64,000 nucleotides of DNA from positions 124,001-188,000 of the forward strand of contig SWDT01000028.1 of assembly GCA_009193035.1 (NCBI GenBank). Direction: 5' to 3'. Every line of letters starts with the position of its first letter. The first letter of the stretch is position 1. The stretch is from Halicephalobus mephisto (taxonomy: Eukaryota; Nematoda; Chromadorea; Rhabditida; Panagrolaimidae). The position numbers were made by a program, and so were the translations under genes. Positions 1-12,315 of this stretch are shown piece by piece. The notes under the pieces are model-generated. The model ran no database searches and was not told the origin of the DNA. It saw nothing but the letters and a program-made list of their open reading frames with translations.

Positions 1-1044
1 CCACTGGACTCCACTTCCAACAAGATCGAATTGACAGTATTCAGAATCTGAGAGTAATTTTTGCATCTGGAGAGGAAATTTGACATGAAAAAACTCAAAA
101 AATAAAAACTAACCTCATCGTTGAACCGATTCAAAGCGTCGGTTCCTTCGTACGGAATGTCGTGATCGTGGACTAGTCTGTGGCCTTTGAGCCACCATTC
201 TCTACCCCAGGATCCGCTGAATAGAATAGGTCCATCTATGGGCAGAGCCGTCAGATCGAGGATGCCCGGGCCCCTTAGGGGACCTGCAGTCAAAACCGCG
301 GTTAACCTTGTGAATTGTTGAGCGAATTTCGCCATTCCGATAGCACTATATATCGGCTGAAGATTAGTAGCATATTGTGAGCAATAATCCTTCATTGTTC
401 CGTCCCAATCTGTCACCATGATCGGTTTCTTGTTCGATTCCTTGGCGGGTTTCACAAATGACCTCAGGAAATCCGTGCAGTTGTCCAATTCTTTGAAAAA
501 CGCCTCAGGCGAAATGGGATGATAAGGGGCTAGGATTTCAGAGAGCTTTATGAATTTCCTTGCTTCCATGAGAGAACCCAAATTAAGCTCCGTTTTTTTT
601 TGATTGAGCTGTTCGAAATAAGCTATGTCCTTCTGAAGTCCAGAAATCTCGTCCTTCAAGTTAATCATGAATCTTCTGGTTTCATTCACGAGCATTTCCC
701 GCTGATATGCAATGGTGTGCTGATCCGTGAGCTGCTGCAGAGTCCTCTTCAAGTCCTCCAGGAGCGTCAAGTCGATCTCAGCGTCGGCCAACGCGAGAGA
801 AACGATTTTTCTTCTGATTTCTTGAGTCTGAAAAATAATTTTCATATATGAAAACTAAGCGAAACTTACATTGTACATGAATTTTTTGAACATATCAACG
901 GATTCTGGAACATAGTCCACGTCAGTGACCACTAAAATCAAAAAATAAAAAAATTTAAAAATAATTCTTACCAGTGTTGTTAGTTTGAGCATCGTCTTCA
1001 ACAACCCCGTTTTCAGAAGGCTGTGTTGATGTCATTACGGTCAT
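1..1044 (-). CDS. gob-1: Trehalose-6-phosphate phosphatase, GOB-1 type (partial, runs off left edge)
   Basis: This gene encodes the nematode trehalose-6-phosphate phosphatase, a HAD-superfamily enzyme that removes phosphate from trehalose-6-phosphate; its loss in C. elegans causes the gut-obstructed phenotype (known). The visible exons are 1044..972, 931..870, 827..114 and 66..1, all with GT/AG borders and consistent phase. The start is the ATG at 1044; a second in-frame ATG lies at 1035. Exon 3 begins with a predicted helical region, then carries the HAD nucleophile motif DWDGT followed by the family block GPLRGPGILDLTALPIDGP and GSWGREWW. Exon 4 reads into LVGSGVQ, matching the family. The C-terminal half, including the later HAD motifs, lies outside the window. 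Upstream it shares a 430-base divergent region with the RBM7-like gene. Confidence 0.93.
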
Positions 1045-1474
1045 TTCCAAGTAAAATTAAAGGAAAATGTTTTGTTTGTCTGGTTTGCGATCGATCAAAG
1101 TTCTGCCAGAAACAAACCCAGTCCAAATAACGATCAAACATGCACAAGCACGTGAGCAGCACACGCTTCTTTTGTTACTGATCCCCGTTCTGTTTTGTTA
1201 TATTCATAAATAAAATAAGTATTATGAAATATATAAATCGATTTACAATTTTTTGATCGATATATCGATTGGAGTCTTTCGAGAACAGAGAAGACAAAAA
1301 AATAGTCCCAAGCCAAAAGCTGAAAAGGAAAAACTGGCTTCGCGTCATATGGATAATGGTCTCGAGACGAAAACAGACGCGCGTTCAGACAAAATTAATT
1401 TCAAATCTTGGAAAAATTCAAATTTTGTTTTTTATCTTTTCCGTTAAATATTTATTTAATTTTTGTTTATTGTC
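1045..1474. promoter_or_regulatory. Divergent intergenic region between gob-1 and the RBM7-like gene
   Basis: About 430 bases separate the two start codons, which point away from each other, so the promoters of both genes must lie here or be reached by trans-splicing. The stretch contains ATCGAT-rich sequence near 1237-1268. I find no convincing TATA box. Short open frames here do not look coding. Confidence 0.45.
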
Positions 1475-2194
1475 ATGACGGATGCAAATGAACGAACGGT
1501 TTTCCTTGGAAACCTGCCTGACGAAATCACAAAAGATGTCCTCGAGGAGATATTTATCCAGGTAACTTTGGCTTGCGAAATTCCCTAATTTTACTTACAA
1601 AGCCTTTCAGATGGGACCTCTGTATAATGTAAATGTCGTGAACAACCCGAACAGTAAGTTCGGATTTGTTGAATTCGTCGATGAAGCCAGTGTGATTTAT
1701 GCCTGTAAGATGATGCAGGGATTAAAGCTATATGGAAAATTTGTGACTGTGAAGCCAAGGAGCAAGACTGCAAAGGTGATTCATTTTATCCGATTTTGAT
1801 ATATGAACTTGATTTTTAGGATCGCGAATGGATGGAATACCAACGGAGACACCCGAATCGAAACGGTAACGTGGATTACAGTAGATCAGCTCCTTATGAC
1901 AGGAGTTACCATCAGAATCAACGAAACCACTATGACGATACTCCGATCCATATTCCTGGCCGTTATGGCGCTGGAAATCGGACATTCCACAACAGAAACA
2001 GTTATGGAGGAAGTGCCGAGAGACTCCACTCACATGTTCCAAGGTACGATTCTATGTTGATGGATATTCCTCCTCCTCCACCATTACCGCCACTTCAGCA
2101 TATCCCACACTCATACGAGCGTCACAATAGAAGAAATGAAAACTACGACAAACACAGAAGAAGCTCGTCTGACAACCGAAGACATCATCGGTGA
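1475..2194 (+). CDS. RRM protein similar to RBM7 (nuclear exosome targeting complex)
   Basis: Three exons, 1475..1561, 1611..1775 and 1820..2194, encode about 208 residues. Residues 7-80 form one RNA recognition motif: RNP2 is VFLGNL and RNP1 is KFGFVEF. The loop region and the closing GLKLYGKFVTVKPRS resemble RBM7/RBM11 and, more distantly, the SF3B4 motif. The C-terminal half is low-complexity, rich in Arg, Asn, His and Tyr, with a proline run (PPPPPLPP) near residue 155, typical of RNA-binding tails. RBM7 is the RNA-binding subunit of the NEXT complex that feeds transcripts to the nuclear exosome; assigning that role here is inference from the RRM alone. A poly(A) signal AATAAA lies at 2240-2245. 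The introns are 49 and 44 bases. Confidence 0.82.
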
Positions 2195-3643
2195 CTACCT
2201 CAAAATGATCGGGTGATTGTAATGAAGTCACTAGAGCAAAATAAAAATTGTTCTTTTTGTTGTATAGTACTTTACAGTGCAAGATAAAAGCAAAATATCA
2301 AATTATTTGTATTTCTCGTTATTATTTTCAATTTTATCGGTTATTAATATTCAGACTATCTCTTCACATCCTATCTAGTACAGTTTCTGTCCCGAAACTA
2401 ATCTTTATCCAACAATAAGGCACAGACAATGGTTATATATCTTACCCTCACACAAGATCACTGGATTTCACTCATGCCCTGCAGTATTCTACGGTCTTTG
2501 ATATTCAGGCTATCTCTTCATATCCTTTTTTCTAATGTAGTTTCTGTTCCAGCAGAATTACTGCAGCATTTCATATTATTATGTATAATATATTTGTAAT
2601 AATACTAAGAATCCGGAAAATTATGAAATCTGATATTAATTTATTGGTGATTTAACATTTGTAGATTGCTAGATTAACAGTATAAATTTTCTATTCAAAG
2701 TTGGAAGTGACGAGAATAACTGTCTTTTTAAACCATAGAGATTAAATGATCACTTACACAAATCAGCTCATAAGAAATTCATGGAAAATTCCTTCGTTTG
2801 TTTCAATACAGTATGCTTATGTTTGAAGTATTTTCAAACTTTAATGAAATAAAGGCCATAACAACCACGGAAGAAATACATCTTACATAGGAAGATATTG
2901 TTGATAACTTTTCTGTTGTCGCGAAATGCGAATCTGTTTCTGACGCAATATCCCCCGAAGATCACAAAAGTCTAATTATCTCTGAAAGTGAATCAAGTGA
3001 TGCTCGAACTCATAATGTTGAAGGAAGCGGACAAACCCTTATCTTACATGTGACAGGTATTAAGGCCCTGATATATCTTATTGTGTTTGACTCCTATACT
3101 ATTCTATTGTCCCCTAGATTTGTATTATTCATGTCTTACTATACTCTAATAAAGGACTGTTCCTTCCCTCTAACGATTAGAACTGTGTGGGCTACGTCAA
3201 GGTCTACGACATCTGTTTTAAAATCACAAAGTTGATTAGTGAACCGAGATGTCGAAAGAATCAATTGGACTTGACGAAGCAAACCCTGGATCCCACCCGA
3301 GCTACCATCTACGCACGCAACCAACTGGAAAGATGAGTCAAAGGAGACAATTACAATTAATAAATTTTATTGTTTGTTTTGTTGTAACCTCCGATTTCGT
3401 GCGAAATAGGAATAACATGTAAAATGTAAAGTTGATTAGAATCTTATATTCTCACGAGCAAACGTAGTAAATTCAATATCAACAATGTTTACTCATCGAA
3501 AGTCGAAAAATGTATTAATGCTGAAATTATCTCATGTCTAGTGCTGTTGTCATGCTGTTAAATCCATCAATTTCTGTTAAAAGACATAGTATTTATTATA
3601 ACCGTTTTCAATTCCCGAGACTGATATTTTTGAGTATCACAGA
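2195..3643. other. Intergenic stretch with a diverged direct repeat and a decayed reading frame
   Basis: No intact gene is seen. It holds the RBM7-like 3' UTR, two diverged copies of a roughly 55-base sequence (about 2349-2402 and 2503-2561, starting TATTCAG.CTATCTCTTCA), and the interrupted frame listed separately. The sequence from about 3180 to 3340 also has protein-like base composition but no clean frame. Confidence 0.5.
2813..3235 (+). pseudogene. Decayed reading frame with one internal stop, family unknown
   Basis: From the ATG at 2813 a single frame stays open for 140 codons apart from one TAG at 2888-2890. The part after the stop has an acidic, Ser/Glu-rich composition (for example KCESVSDAISPEDHKS) followed by a hydrophobic stretch. 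No splice sites remove the stop convincingly. I do not recognise the family; acidic linkers like this occur in many transposases and receptors. It could equally be a chance frame. Confidence 0.3.
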
Positions 3644-5838
3644 CTAACGAAGGACTTGTTTTTTCTGGGCCAAAGCCCAGGGTTCTGGTTCTGCCCCACA
3701 TAAGAGACAAAATACAGTATTAGTCATGACCAAAATTAGGAAAACTACAATAAAGACCCATCTCCACTGATCCACAGTATTATCTGGAGCAATGGCAGCA
3801 ACCATAAAGGGAACGAACAACATAGATATACAGACAATCATTTGCACAATAGCCATGACGAAATGAGTATAGCTTCTGGCTATGAGAGTAGCGGATTTCA
3901 TAGATCCGCATGAGACTAAACCTAAACAAGAAATACTAGCAGAGAAACAAACAATTGCAAAAGTCCCATCTCCTACCCCCACGAACCCCAAAGGCAACAA
4001 AAACATTGCACAACCTATTTGAGCAGCAGAATTGAACAACCGGAGTTTGAATTTTTCAGGGAGAGGAATACGGTCACTTGCATAACCCGCAATGACTTTG
4101 ACGACTAGTTGAGTGATGGGAGGGATGATAGAGAAGAAACCGGTTCGACGGACTGTGATAAACAGGACTTTGTTGAGGAAAGTAGGCATGAACTGCACAA
4201 TGAGTTGGAACCCTATGGCATTTCCGAAGAAAGCGATCCAGACAGCCCAGACTGATTTTGTTTTGGCTATGTCCCAGTAAGGAACAGCATCGCCTCGTTT
4301 AGGACGTTGTTTGGCTGAAATAATTACTGTTAAGAAAATTAATGTTCAGGGTGTAATAAACAAGGATAAATCTTCGTCAAAAAATATTAGTGACGTTCGT
4401 TTTCCTACTGTAATTTATGACTCAATTATAAAAATAAATTAGTCATGAGTCATAAAGTTAGAGGAAGAAGATAAACATTATCAATATTTGTTTTGGATAA
4501 CAACTTATTTTCTAAACAGTACAATTCATAATGCCAAAACTACCGGTTGTAATGTTTCATGGTGCACATATGTTATAACTTTTGAAGCAGGATCTTTAGA
4601 AATATTGATAGCGCAGATTGTAAAACCCACTGTGGGATTTTAGAGATATACAGTAATTTCTCGCTTGTGCATCGTAAAACAAATTACAACCAATAGATTC
4701 AATATAAATCATACTGTGTATGTACACACAAAAAAGCGTAACTTTTGGTTCAGTAATAAATAGAAATCGTCACTATTACTTGCAATTTTCATCGTAAATG
4801 TCAAATATTCATGAAAAATATGATGATTATGTTACATTTCGCAATTTTTACGGAATCAAAAATTACGTTTTTTTGTGTGTATATATGCAGTGTTAACTTA
4901 CATCCTTGGGAAATTATCTCAAATTCCCTCTCACTGACACAAGGATGAGTCTTGGCAGAATTACCATACAATGTCAGGAACCCAAAAGCTCCGATAATCG
5001 CTAAAATCCCATGGGCAGTGTAGACACTGGACCACCCGCTTTCGGTACACAAGAAAGCAGACATCGGCATAGTTAATATCTGGGACAATTGCCCAGCTGC
5101 TGAAAGCATCGTCACGAATTTCCCGATTTCCGTCAATGGAGCCCATTCGGCAGAAACAGCACCAGTCAGTGGCATCACAGTAGAAAGCGCGAAACCTTGG
5201 ATAAGTCTTCCTGGTAGCATCCAGAGAGGAGATATCCGTGCAAGAGGCCCTAAGGCAATTGTAGCAAGACCAGAGAGGAAAAGCAGAATACTGAAAACAG
5301 ATCTAGGCCCAAAGTTGTGAAGAAGATGAACTAAGGGCAAGACGGAGATCAGGGCTCCAAGCCCTCCACTCCCCATAATCTTGGAGATTTCATCCATCGT
5401 CATTTGCACTGGAGCTTCCTGAAAAGTAATTGAGGTAATCATCTACAACCATTTGTTAAACTTGGATAATGACTATTGTCAGTCACTATTCTGATTTTTA
5501 TGAAAATTGTCCAAGAAGTTAGGATTTGATTACCAAATTTAACTTACTTTATGGCCTTCAGTAGTGTTCATATTCATACAGATAACAGTAAAGTTGAAAC
5601 TTAATTCATTAGACCTCGTGAAAGTCAGACACAGCATCGTCAGAATCAAGATGACGTATCTGAATTTGTGTTTCAAACAAGTCTCTCCTTCTTCTGAAAG
5701 ACTTTTCCCAGATTCCAGATTCGAAAGTTGGTCGCTCTGGTCCTTCAACGAAAGTTCCAAATCTTCTTTTGGTACTAAAAGTTGTTGCCCGTCATCTGGA
5801 GCAGTCATCAACGGAGAAGACTTCTCCGTTGTCGACAT
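3644..5838 (-). CDS. SLC17-like major facilitator transporter (anion symporter family)
   Basis: Three exons, 5838..5548, 5418..4902 and 4314..3644, join in phase to give about 492 residues. The N-terminal 60 residues are hydrophilic (acidic, Ser-rich). A first membrane segment (VILILTMLCLTFTRS) follows, with an extracellular Asn-rich loop. The rest has the spacing of a 12-TM carrier: paired helices in exon 2 including GRLIQGFALSTVMP, and six helices in exon 3 beginning after WDIAKTKSVWAVW. This layout matches the SLC17 / sialin / vesicular glutamate transporter group, which is expanded in nematodes. Substrate cannot be read from sequence. The first-TM region ends MNTTEGHK and joins an exon starting EAPVQMTMDE, where many SLC17 proteins carry the F.W....G.ILG block. 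The second SLC17-like gene at 52608-56618 belongs to the same broad family but is diverged. Confidence 0.86.
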
Positions 5839-7310
5839 TGCTGAAAGATTCCAAAATAAGAAAATGATGAAATTACTAAACTAAGACTGGCATTACTGTA
5901 ATTAAACATTAAATCTCCAGACATAATTACAAAAATGTAAAAATCGGATAATTGGTTGGTTCCGGCAACAAGATTGAATAGTGTTTAAAAACGTTTTGAG
6001 AGATCAGGGATCACATCCGAATAAGGGATTTCCGACAAACTTGGGGAATAAATAGAAAATCACAGGAATTTAGTAATTAGGTACGTCGTGGACTCTGACG
6101 TAGTCTACGTATCTTAATTGCTAGATAGGGGAAGTAGTCTTTATTTATTTTAGTACAGCAAGATTACGGTACAATATAAATAGCCTACACCTAAGGGGAT
6201 AATAGAATAATATAGGGAATAGACACAAGTAACACAGGAGAAACTTAAGTCGTACTAATAATTTCTGTCACGCGGTGGTGGGGGATTTGGTGGCTTCCTT
6301 AAATACCAGGAGTATGAGCCTCATTTGACTCGTTCCCAAGAACAAAAAGATTTCTACGGCCTTCGGGGGATCTCGCGTCAGAACCAGATTCGTGATCTAC
6401 GACAAGATGTGAAGGCTCTTGAAGACCCTTCTTGACTAGAAAATACAATCCGTCGTTATCGAAGGAAATTGATAATGAATTGAATAAGATTAAAGGGTTC
6501 GAAAATTACTTTTTTCACAAAAAAGTTATTTTAATTTCGCAATAAGATAAAGAGATGTGTTTTTTTTATAAAAATTCAATAAAAATGATTTTTCAAATTT
6601 TCAAGGAATGGGTTATTTACAAAAAATTAAAATTTTAATAAAGAAAAATAAGTATTAAATTACTCAAAGTAGTATTTGCAAAAGTTTTCTGTTTAGAAAT
6701 TATTGAATAATTTTAAATTTTTTAAAATTTCAATAAAAATCACATTTTTTTGTTATTTTTTATATTTAAAAAATTAAAAAATGTAGAAAAATTTCTGAAA
6801 ATTCGAAAAATATAAATATTAAGTAAAAATAAAATTTTGATTGAACTTTTAATAAAAAATTGAAAATTATCAAACAACTTTTAAACGGAAAAATTTATTT
6901 TTTACAAATATTCATCAAAAATAGTCGGATTTTTTCTTAAAAGATGTATCTTAATTAAGTAATATAAAAAATCTAAATTTTCTACTCAAAACCACGAAAA
7001 ATTTCAAAAATGTTTTTCAAATAATTTTAAATAAAAATCGAATTTAATCATTTTTATTAATTTGATAGTTTTTATGCATCTTTGAAAACAAAAAAGGATT
7101 AACATTGATAAAAATAACAAATACCTTCATTAAATTGAAATGTCAATCCACAGACGAAAATCCCAAAGACTTTGTTTATCTTTTTTTTTTGGAAACAAAT
7201 GATGGCACAAAAACTTATCGTCAAGGCAACGGAAATTGATAAACTGGACAGAAAATTAAAATTTCGTAAAAATGTACGCAGATGTAATTTTCAGACACTT
7301 TTAAGCAATA
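5839..7310. other. AT-rich intergenic DNA
   Basis: Upstream region of the SLC17-like gene. Apart from the short frame at 6262-6435 listed separately, I see no gene; 6480-7140 is very AT-rich without clear long repeats. Confidence 0.5.
6262..6435 (+). pseudogene. Short protein-like frame, probable gene or transposon remnant
   Basis: A stop-to-stop frame of 58 codons has normal codon composition in otherwise AT-rich DNA. It starts with a glycine run (GGGGFGGF) and continues into a charged segment with many Arg, Gln and Asp residues (for example RQNQIRDLRQDVK), ending in TGA. It has no ATG and no clear splice sites. I do not recognise it. Confidence 0.28.
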
Positions 7311-7654
7311 CACACAAAAAATATTAACATAGTATGTATTGTATGAATATATTAAAACAATTCTGATGTATCAAATGTATTATATTTAATATATCGATAT
7401 ACTGAATATAATATACTGAAATTGAACTTAATGCATCGATACATTGAATATAATATATGGAATATATTATAGTTGATCCAATGTATCAGATACATTAAGC
7501 TGATATTAATATATCGATACATTGAACATAATATATCCGATATATTATAGTTGATCCAATGTATCAGATACATTAAGCTGATATTAATACATCGATATAT
7601 TGAATATAATATATCCGATACACAATAGTCATTTTAATGCACTTTTTTTGTGTG
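7311..7654. mobile_element. MITE with CACACAAAAAA terminal repeats and TA target duplication
   Basis: The 344-base element starts CACACAAAAAA and ends TTTTTTTGTGTG, an inverted repeat, and is flanked on both sides by TA (7309-7310 and 7655-7656). The interior is built from repeated palindromic units around ATATCGATA and GATCCAATGTATCAGATACATT, present about three times. No coding capacity. The TA duplication suggests mobilisation by a Tc1/mariner-type transposase (inference). A shorter relative lies at 34561-34708. Confidence 0.78.
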
Positions 7655-8171
7655 TAGAAAGCACTGACGTGAACTATATAAATTACACAGGGGATTTATT
7701 AGATCTAAGCGTAATATTGCAGGAATTAAAAGCAGGTGCTGTTACGAAATTGTCCCGAGGGAAGTTTCTAGAATTTAGAGAATTATGAAGTTTTCGATTT
7801 TTGATATCAGTTATAGAAGCTGTTAGAGATTCTGGAAAACCTCAGGAACTTCCCTTGGATTTTAGGATTGTTCAAAAGAACTCTAATTGATAAAAATTAA
7901 AAATAAATGTTATTGGGAAATTACCTCGACACGAATTTCCGAAAAATTCAGTTTCAGGTATTCGTTCCAAGTTTCCACAAGATTCTAAAAAGTTTCAAAA
8001 ATCATCATAAGATTCTTGAACTCTTCAAAAATTCTTACTAGATTCTGAAGGATTTTACAGGATTCTAATTCGAAGAAAATTTTGCGCGGTTAAAATTTCC
8101 AGACACCTTGTAAACATCAAAGATCATCAAGATCAACTACGCCAATTAAGCTAGAGATTTATCAGGCTCAA

Positions 8172-8489
8172 GTGCCAGGTCGCCATGTGTCAAGGCGTCT
8201 ACACAGTTCCAATCGATGAAAAAGTGGAAAACCTGTGTCCCGTTTGCAAAATACAAATAAAGATACAGCTGGACAAATTGATGAAAAAAAATTTTTAAAG
8301 AATAAATTGATTTACCGAGTTCGTGAGAACCTTACTCGAGAAAATCTTTCCAGTACATTTGGAAGGCAATCGATTTTTCAAAGAGAGCGGCAAAGAACTG
8401 GACAAATGCCTCAGGCATGCTACCAACTGCCATCTCTCTTTGCAAAAAATGTCGCTAAAAGGAGCTTTGGTGACTTTTGCAACCTTTAG
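8172..8489 (+). pseudogene. Degenerate small cysteine-containing reading frame
   Basis: Beginning at an ATG at 8184 a frame encodes a short segment containing a C-x2-C pair (LCPVCKIQIK) and then two stops at about 8298-8316; the same frame reopens with amphipathic sequence and another C-x8-C pair (KCLRHATNC). A C-x2-C at the start and later paired cysteines are reminiscent of saposin-like proteins, like the intact gene at 15579, but the match is weak. No intron can remove the stops. Probably a dead copy of a small secreted protein, or chance. Confidence 0.3.
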
Positions 8490-9787
8490 GTCTAAAAATA
8501 AGTTTTAAACACCCAAGTCAATAAAAGTCAGTTTTATTATGATTTAAAACTGAATTTTTTCGTCTAAGAATACTTCCCAAATAGTGACTGATAATGTTCA
8601 AAAGGTTTGAGCCACCATCCGTTTTAGAGCTGTCATTCAATACTAACTGAAAGAAAAATTTCAGTCATTATTCAAAAGAATAAAAATATATAGTGGTGAA
8701 AAATTCCGATCTAAGCCAGAAACGGACAATATCCACTTTTTATTATCTTTTTTGGTTACTGACTGAAAATGACTCAATTTACTATCTTAAAGGAAAAATA
8801 TAGAAAAATTAGAATGTTTTGGTATGAAAATAAGAATTATAAAAGTTTTTCATTATAGCCGTTTTTAGATAGTGACTGAATATTCAAATAAAAAAATAAA
8901 TAGTGGTTAGGAAATTCTTAATGATATTCGAAATTGTCATTATCCACCTTTTTGTTAAAAATCTTCGGAAAATTTTCCCTACAACTCTAGCTGTAAAGTA
9001 AATATTTCCATAGTTGTCAAATCCCAAATATTATATCTAAATTTCTAACATAATTCAGAAATAACTCAAATTCTGACTTGTCTAATTGAGTTCAACTGGT
9101 CAAATGTGTGATTCTAAGAACTTGTATATACAGAGCAAAACTCGAAGCACCGCATAATCTTTCGTAATCTGTAAAAAAGACCGAAAAACGGCCGAATAAT
9201 CTTCAAGATTTAAAAGAATCGGAACAGACATGGTTTCTATCACACAAAATGGGCGATCTTAATGTTCATATTCGATTTTGCATCAATTTTTGGTGAATTT
9301 TGTAATAGACCTTTTTCGTGGATTAGAAAAATTATATTTAATGCATGATAAAAATAGAAATATAATCTCCGTTTTAGGTAAGGAGTTAAAAGGACAATAT
9401 TTAATAGCAAGTGATAATCAGAATTATAATGTTACTATAGGGCGAAGAGCAAAGTTTAATTCATTAGACTAGCCTACACAAGACTGTAAATATTGTTCAG
9501 TATCTTAAAATGCTTGAATAATGGTTACCGATAAGCTAAAATAACTTCCATTTTCTTCATTTTTTCAATTACATATGAAAAGAAATAAAATATGATAGAA
9601 AAGTAATTACAATAGGAGTCTAAAACCTCCATATGAAACGGAAAAGGATCGTCAGAGTCTAGGAAACCTACCTCAAGAGAAAGTTCTTATTTACGAAGTT
9701 TTTAATTCTGTATTGACCAATTGGATGAACTAAACCAATCCATTTATGTCAGTACAAATATTTTTTAATTTACAGTTCCTAATTAAG

Positions 9788-9835
9788 ACTTTTCTTCTTT
9801 TTCTTAGCGTTTATCCCGCATTATGCAAGATCCGC
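9788..9835 (-). repeat. Fragment resembling the 3' tail of a retroposon
   Basis: This T-rich block followed by AGCGTTTATCCCG and TCCGCT is similar to the end of the retroposon inserted at 34180-34332 (AGCGTTTGTCCCG...TCCGCT). Read on the minus strand it would be a tail ending in an A-rich stretch. No target duplication was identified for this copy. Confidence 0.45.
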
Positions 9836-10891
9836 TTACGATATCGCGCGAAAATTACAAATATAAGGCAATACTTAAATTTGACAATCATGATCACGGA
9901 TATTTTCGATACGACTGATCCCTTCTTGATGACCGGCTTGTCGTATGACTCTTCTTTCTAACATATTTATTTTACATAATACATAAAAAGAAATAAAGTA
10001 CTGTAAGACAAAATAAATGTAGTAGAAAATTCGAATCTTCACGCAAATTGGAATAAAACTTTCTAAGTTACCAGAACTTCAGTAAAGAGGTTCCATTCAG
10101 GGTATTTACAGCGTTATATAAATACATGGATTACAAGAATTATTTATGAACCCTGAAGTTATTTGAACTTTTGCTTCTATTCAAATGTATGGGATAACAT
10201 CATATGTACATCGTCGATTAATAGGATACTATTTCATACCACTGAATAAATTAAAAAATAACTTTTTAATTCATTCTCCCGACATAAAAAAACCGTTAAA
10301 AAATGTTTTCTTTTCTCCATTCCATATAAACTTCATGGTCTTATAAAGCTTATCAGTTTCATTCTGATGAAATCACTGCAATCTTGCTAATTTCCTATTG
10401 GTTTTGCTGCTTAATTTTGCGAGTAGGGAACGAACAACGACTGTTGAATACGCAATTTTGACAGAATCTGAATTTGACAGCTTTAGAAATGAGTTTTTAA
10501 TTGTTAAAAAAACTGAAAACATAAATCTTAAATATTCAAGAACAAACAAACTTTTTCCAGAAGCATCTTTATTAAACGAAATGTGTAAAATAAAAATGCC
10601 AATTGTAAATTTGTTTATTTACACAAAAAATCGTTGACAATTAATATTCAAAATAACTTTCTATTTTGTTCTGTAGATTTCCGGTATAAATATTAAAAGT
10701 ACCATCGTTTTCTGCAAGAATAATTCAAATGAACAGTAAAAAGTTAATTTTATTATTTAGATAACAATTACCATCAACTGATTACCATTTACTTAATGAA
10801 AACTCAATCAAAAAACTATGAACAGCTTCTGTTAGCGGAGGAAGTTTCATAACCATTGGAAGATTCCGGAGATTGTGGATAAAAACTAAAG

Positions 10892-12269
10892 TTAAACGGA
10901 AGATGCAACAGAAGGTGGATAAGCACTAGAGCTACCGTGTGCCGTTCTGGAAGCATTCCTTTGGCTTTGTTCCGGCAATCTTTGACCGGGATTAGTAATA
11001 AGTGGTTGTTGTTCTGAAAAGATGGAAGAACTTTGCATATTTTGAAAACTATTATTACCATGGGATTCACAATTATCAGGAGGAGTTGGAAGTTGATATT
11101 TAGTTGTTAAATTCTTTTCATCATTTTCTAAAACATTCAACCTCTTGTTTAAGCGCTTGTAAGCCACAATTGTACTTATAATAGAGATTATTATAAGCAT
11201 AACTAAGATTACAAAGCCGATAATGAGGTAAGTCTCTAATGATAACTGATTACTAGTAGAAGAAGGAGAGGATATTTTCGTAATAACTTTTGGAGTACTA
11301 ACAACAGGATGCGAATCTTTTACATTAACTTTTTTTTCATTGTAACCAAGTTCTTCTTGTTCCCCAATATAATGCAGTATTTTCGTGTTGTTATTAGACA
11401 CTTCAAGGTGATCATTTTTAATATTTATGTCCGTGACATTTTCATCCATGAACGGGTGATCAATTTCATCTTCTTGCAATCTTCCATTTTTAAGTACAGG
11501 AGCAAATATAGTTCTTTTTACTCTTTCAGATGATATATCTACATCATATTGATGAATGGCATTCTTTCCAAGCCATATATGAGAGCCATTATACTTCCAT
11601 CTCAACTTCAATTTTGATGACTTGTAGGCGTTATGTAGGTCGATTACTCCATAATATTCATCGTAGTCATCAAGTTTGAATTTTAAGGCTAAAAAACAAT
11701 CGTAGTTGTCATATAACATCAAACTTGTGATCTGAAACGAGAATTATAGTAGATTTTCATAAAAAACACCATTTTCATCAAGTATTAAAAGGTTTATTTT
11801 GCTTTTAATTTCATCAAAATTGTGCTTCTTTGGCTAAATTTTTTATATTAATAAAGGTTAGATAACTTGATATATAAAAACAATGAAAAATACTTCAAAA
11901 ATAGTTAAATTTGATCGAGATTAAAAAGTTTTTTAAATTAGACTGTTTAAATGCTATTGAACAGAGTTTTGTTAACATTGATGAGTAAGATCAATCTAAT
12001 TTTTCTCCTTAACAACACAAACTTACATTAAAAGTTTTATAATTCTCTTCTGGATGCATGGTAATAGTAAAGCTCTTGTTTTTGCCATCAATAATTTGAT
12101 GTAATACCAGCATTGTTGAATATGAAACAAGTTCATATGCTTTATTTACACTTGTAACATGATTACAAACATTTTGAGAAGATGAATCGCATGTTTTACA
12201 TTTAGAAAGAATTACACAAAATAATAGTATGTAAATGAGAAATCGATTAATTTGGGGAAAATTGGACAA
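10892..12269 (-). CDS. Single-pass type I membrane protein, unknown family
   Basis: Two exons, 12269..12027 and 11731..10892, join in phase to about 360 residues. The N-terminus has a signal peptide (FLIYILLFCVILSKC, residues 10-24). The ectodomain of about 220 residues has several cysteines near its start, N-glycosylation sites, and a furin-like site ERVKR at about 150-154. A 25-residue membrane segment follows at about 247-271, and a 90-residue Ser/Pro/Gln-rich cytoplasmic tail contains PPDN and YPPS. I do not recognise a domain. It starts 46 bases from the oppositely oriented transmembrane kinase, so the two are probably co-expressed and could act together, for instance as co-receptor (inference only). 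Intron 1 is about 295 bases. Confidence 0.68.
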
Positions 12270-12315
12270 TTTTTTATAAAAATTTCTATAAAAGAAACCT
12301 TCGAATGCAGAATTT
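12270..12315. promoter_or_regulatory. 46-base head-to-head intergenic gap
   Basis: Only 46 bases separate the ATG of the membrane protein (minus) from the ATG of the kinase (plus). A possible trans-splice or splice acceptor AATGCAG ends at 12310, just before the kinase ATG. Either this is a compact bidirectional start region or upstream exons of the kinase lie elsewhere. Confidence 0.45.

Larger units (their letters stand above)
7655..10891. other. Gene-poor AT-rich stretch with scattered coding-like fragments
   Basis: No intact gene found. Frames at 9278-9472 and 10398-10637 have somewhat protein-like composition (the second, 79 codons, follows a possible AG acceptor at about 10426) but lack partners. 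From 8585 to 8960 there are diverged copies of the AGTGACTGAA repeat family that is abundant later in the window. Fragments listed separately lie at 8172-8489 and 9788-9835. Confidence 0.45.

Noticed and set aside
7352..7573. Minus-strand Tyr/Ile-rich frame
   Set aside because: Lies entirely within the palindromic repeats of the MITE.
9278..9472. Possible upstream exon of the receptor kinase
   Set aside because: No cysteine-rich or L-domain features, no fitting donor, and it would have to splice across the oppositely oriented membrane-protein gene.
11309..11533. Plus-strand hydrophobic frame
   Set aside because: Antisense shadow of the membrane protein exon 11731..10892.
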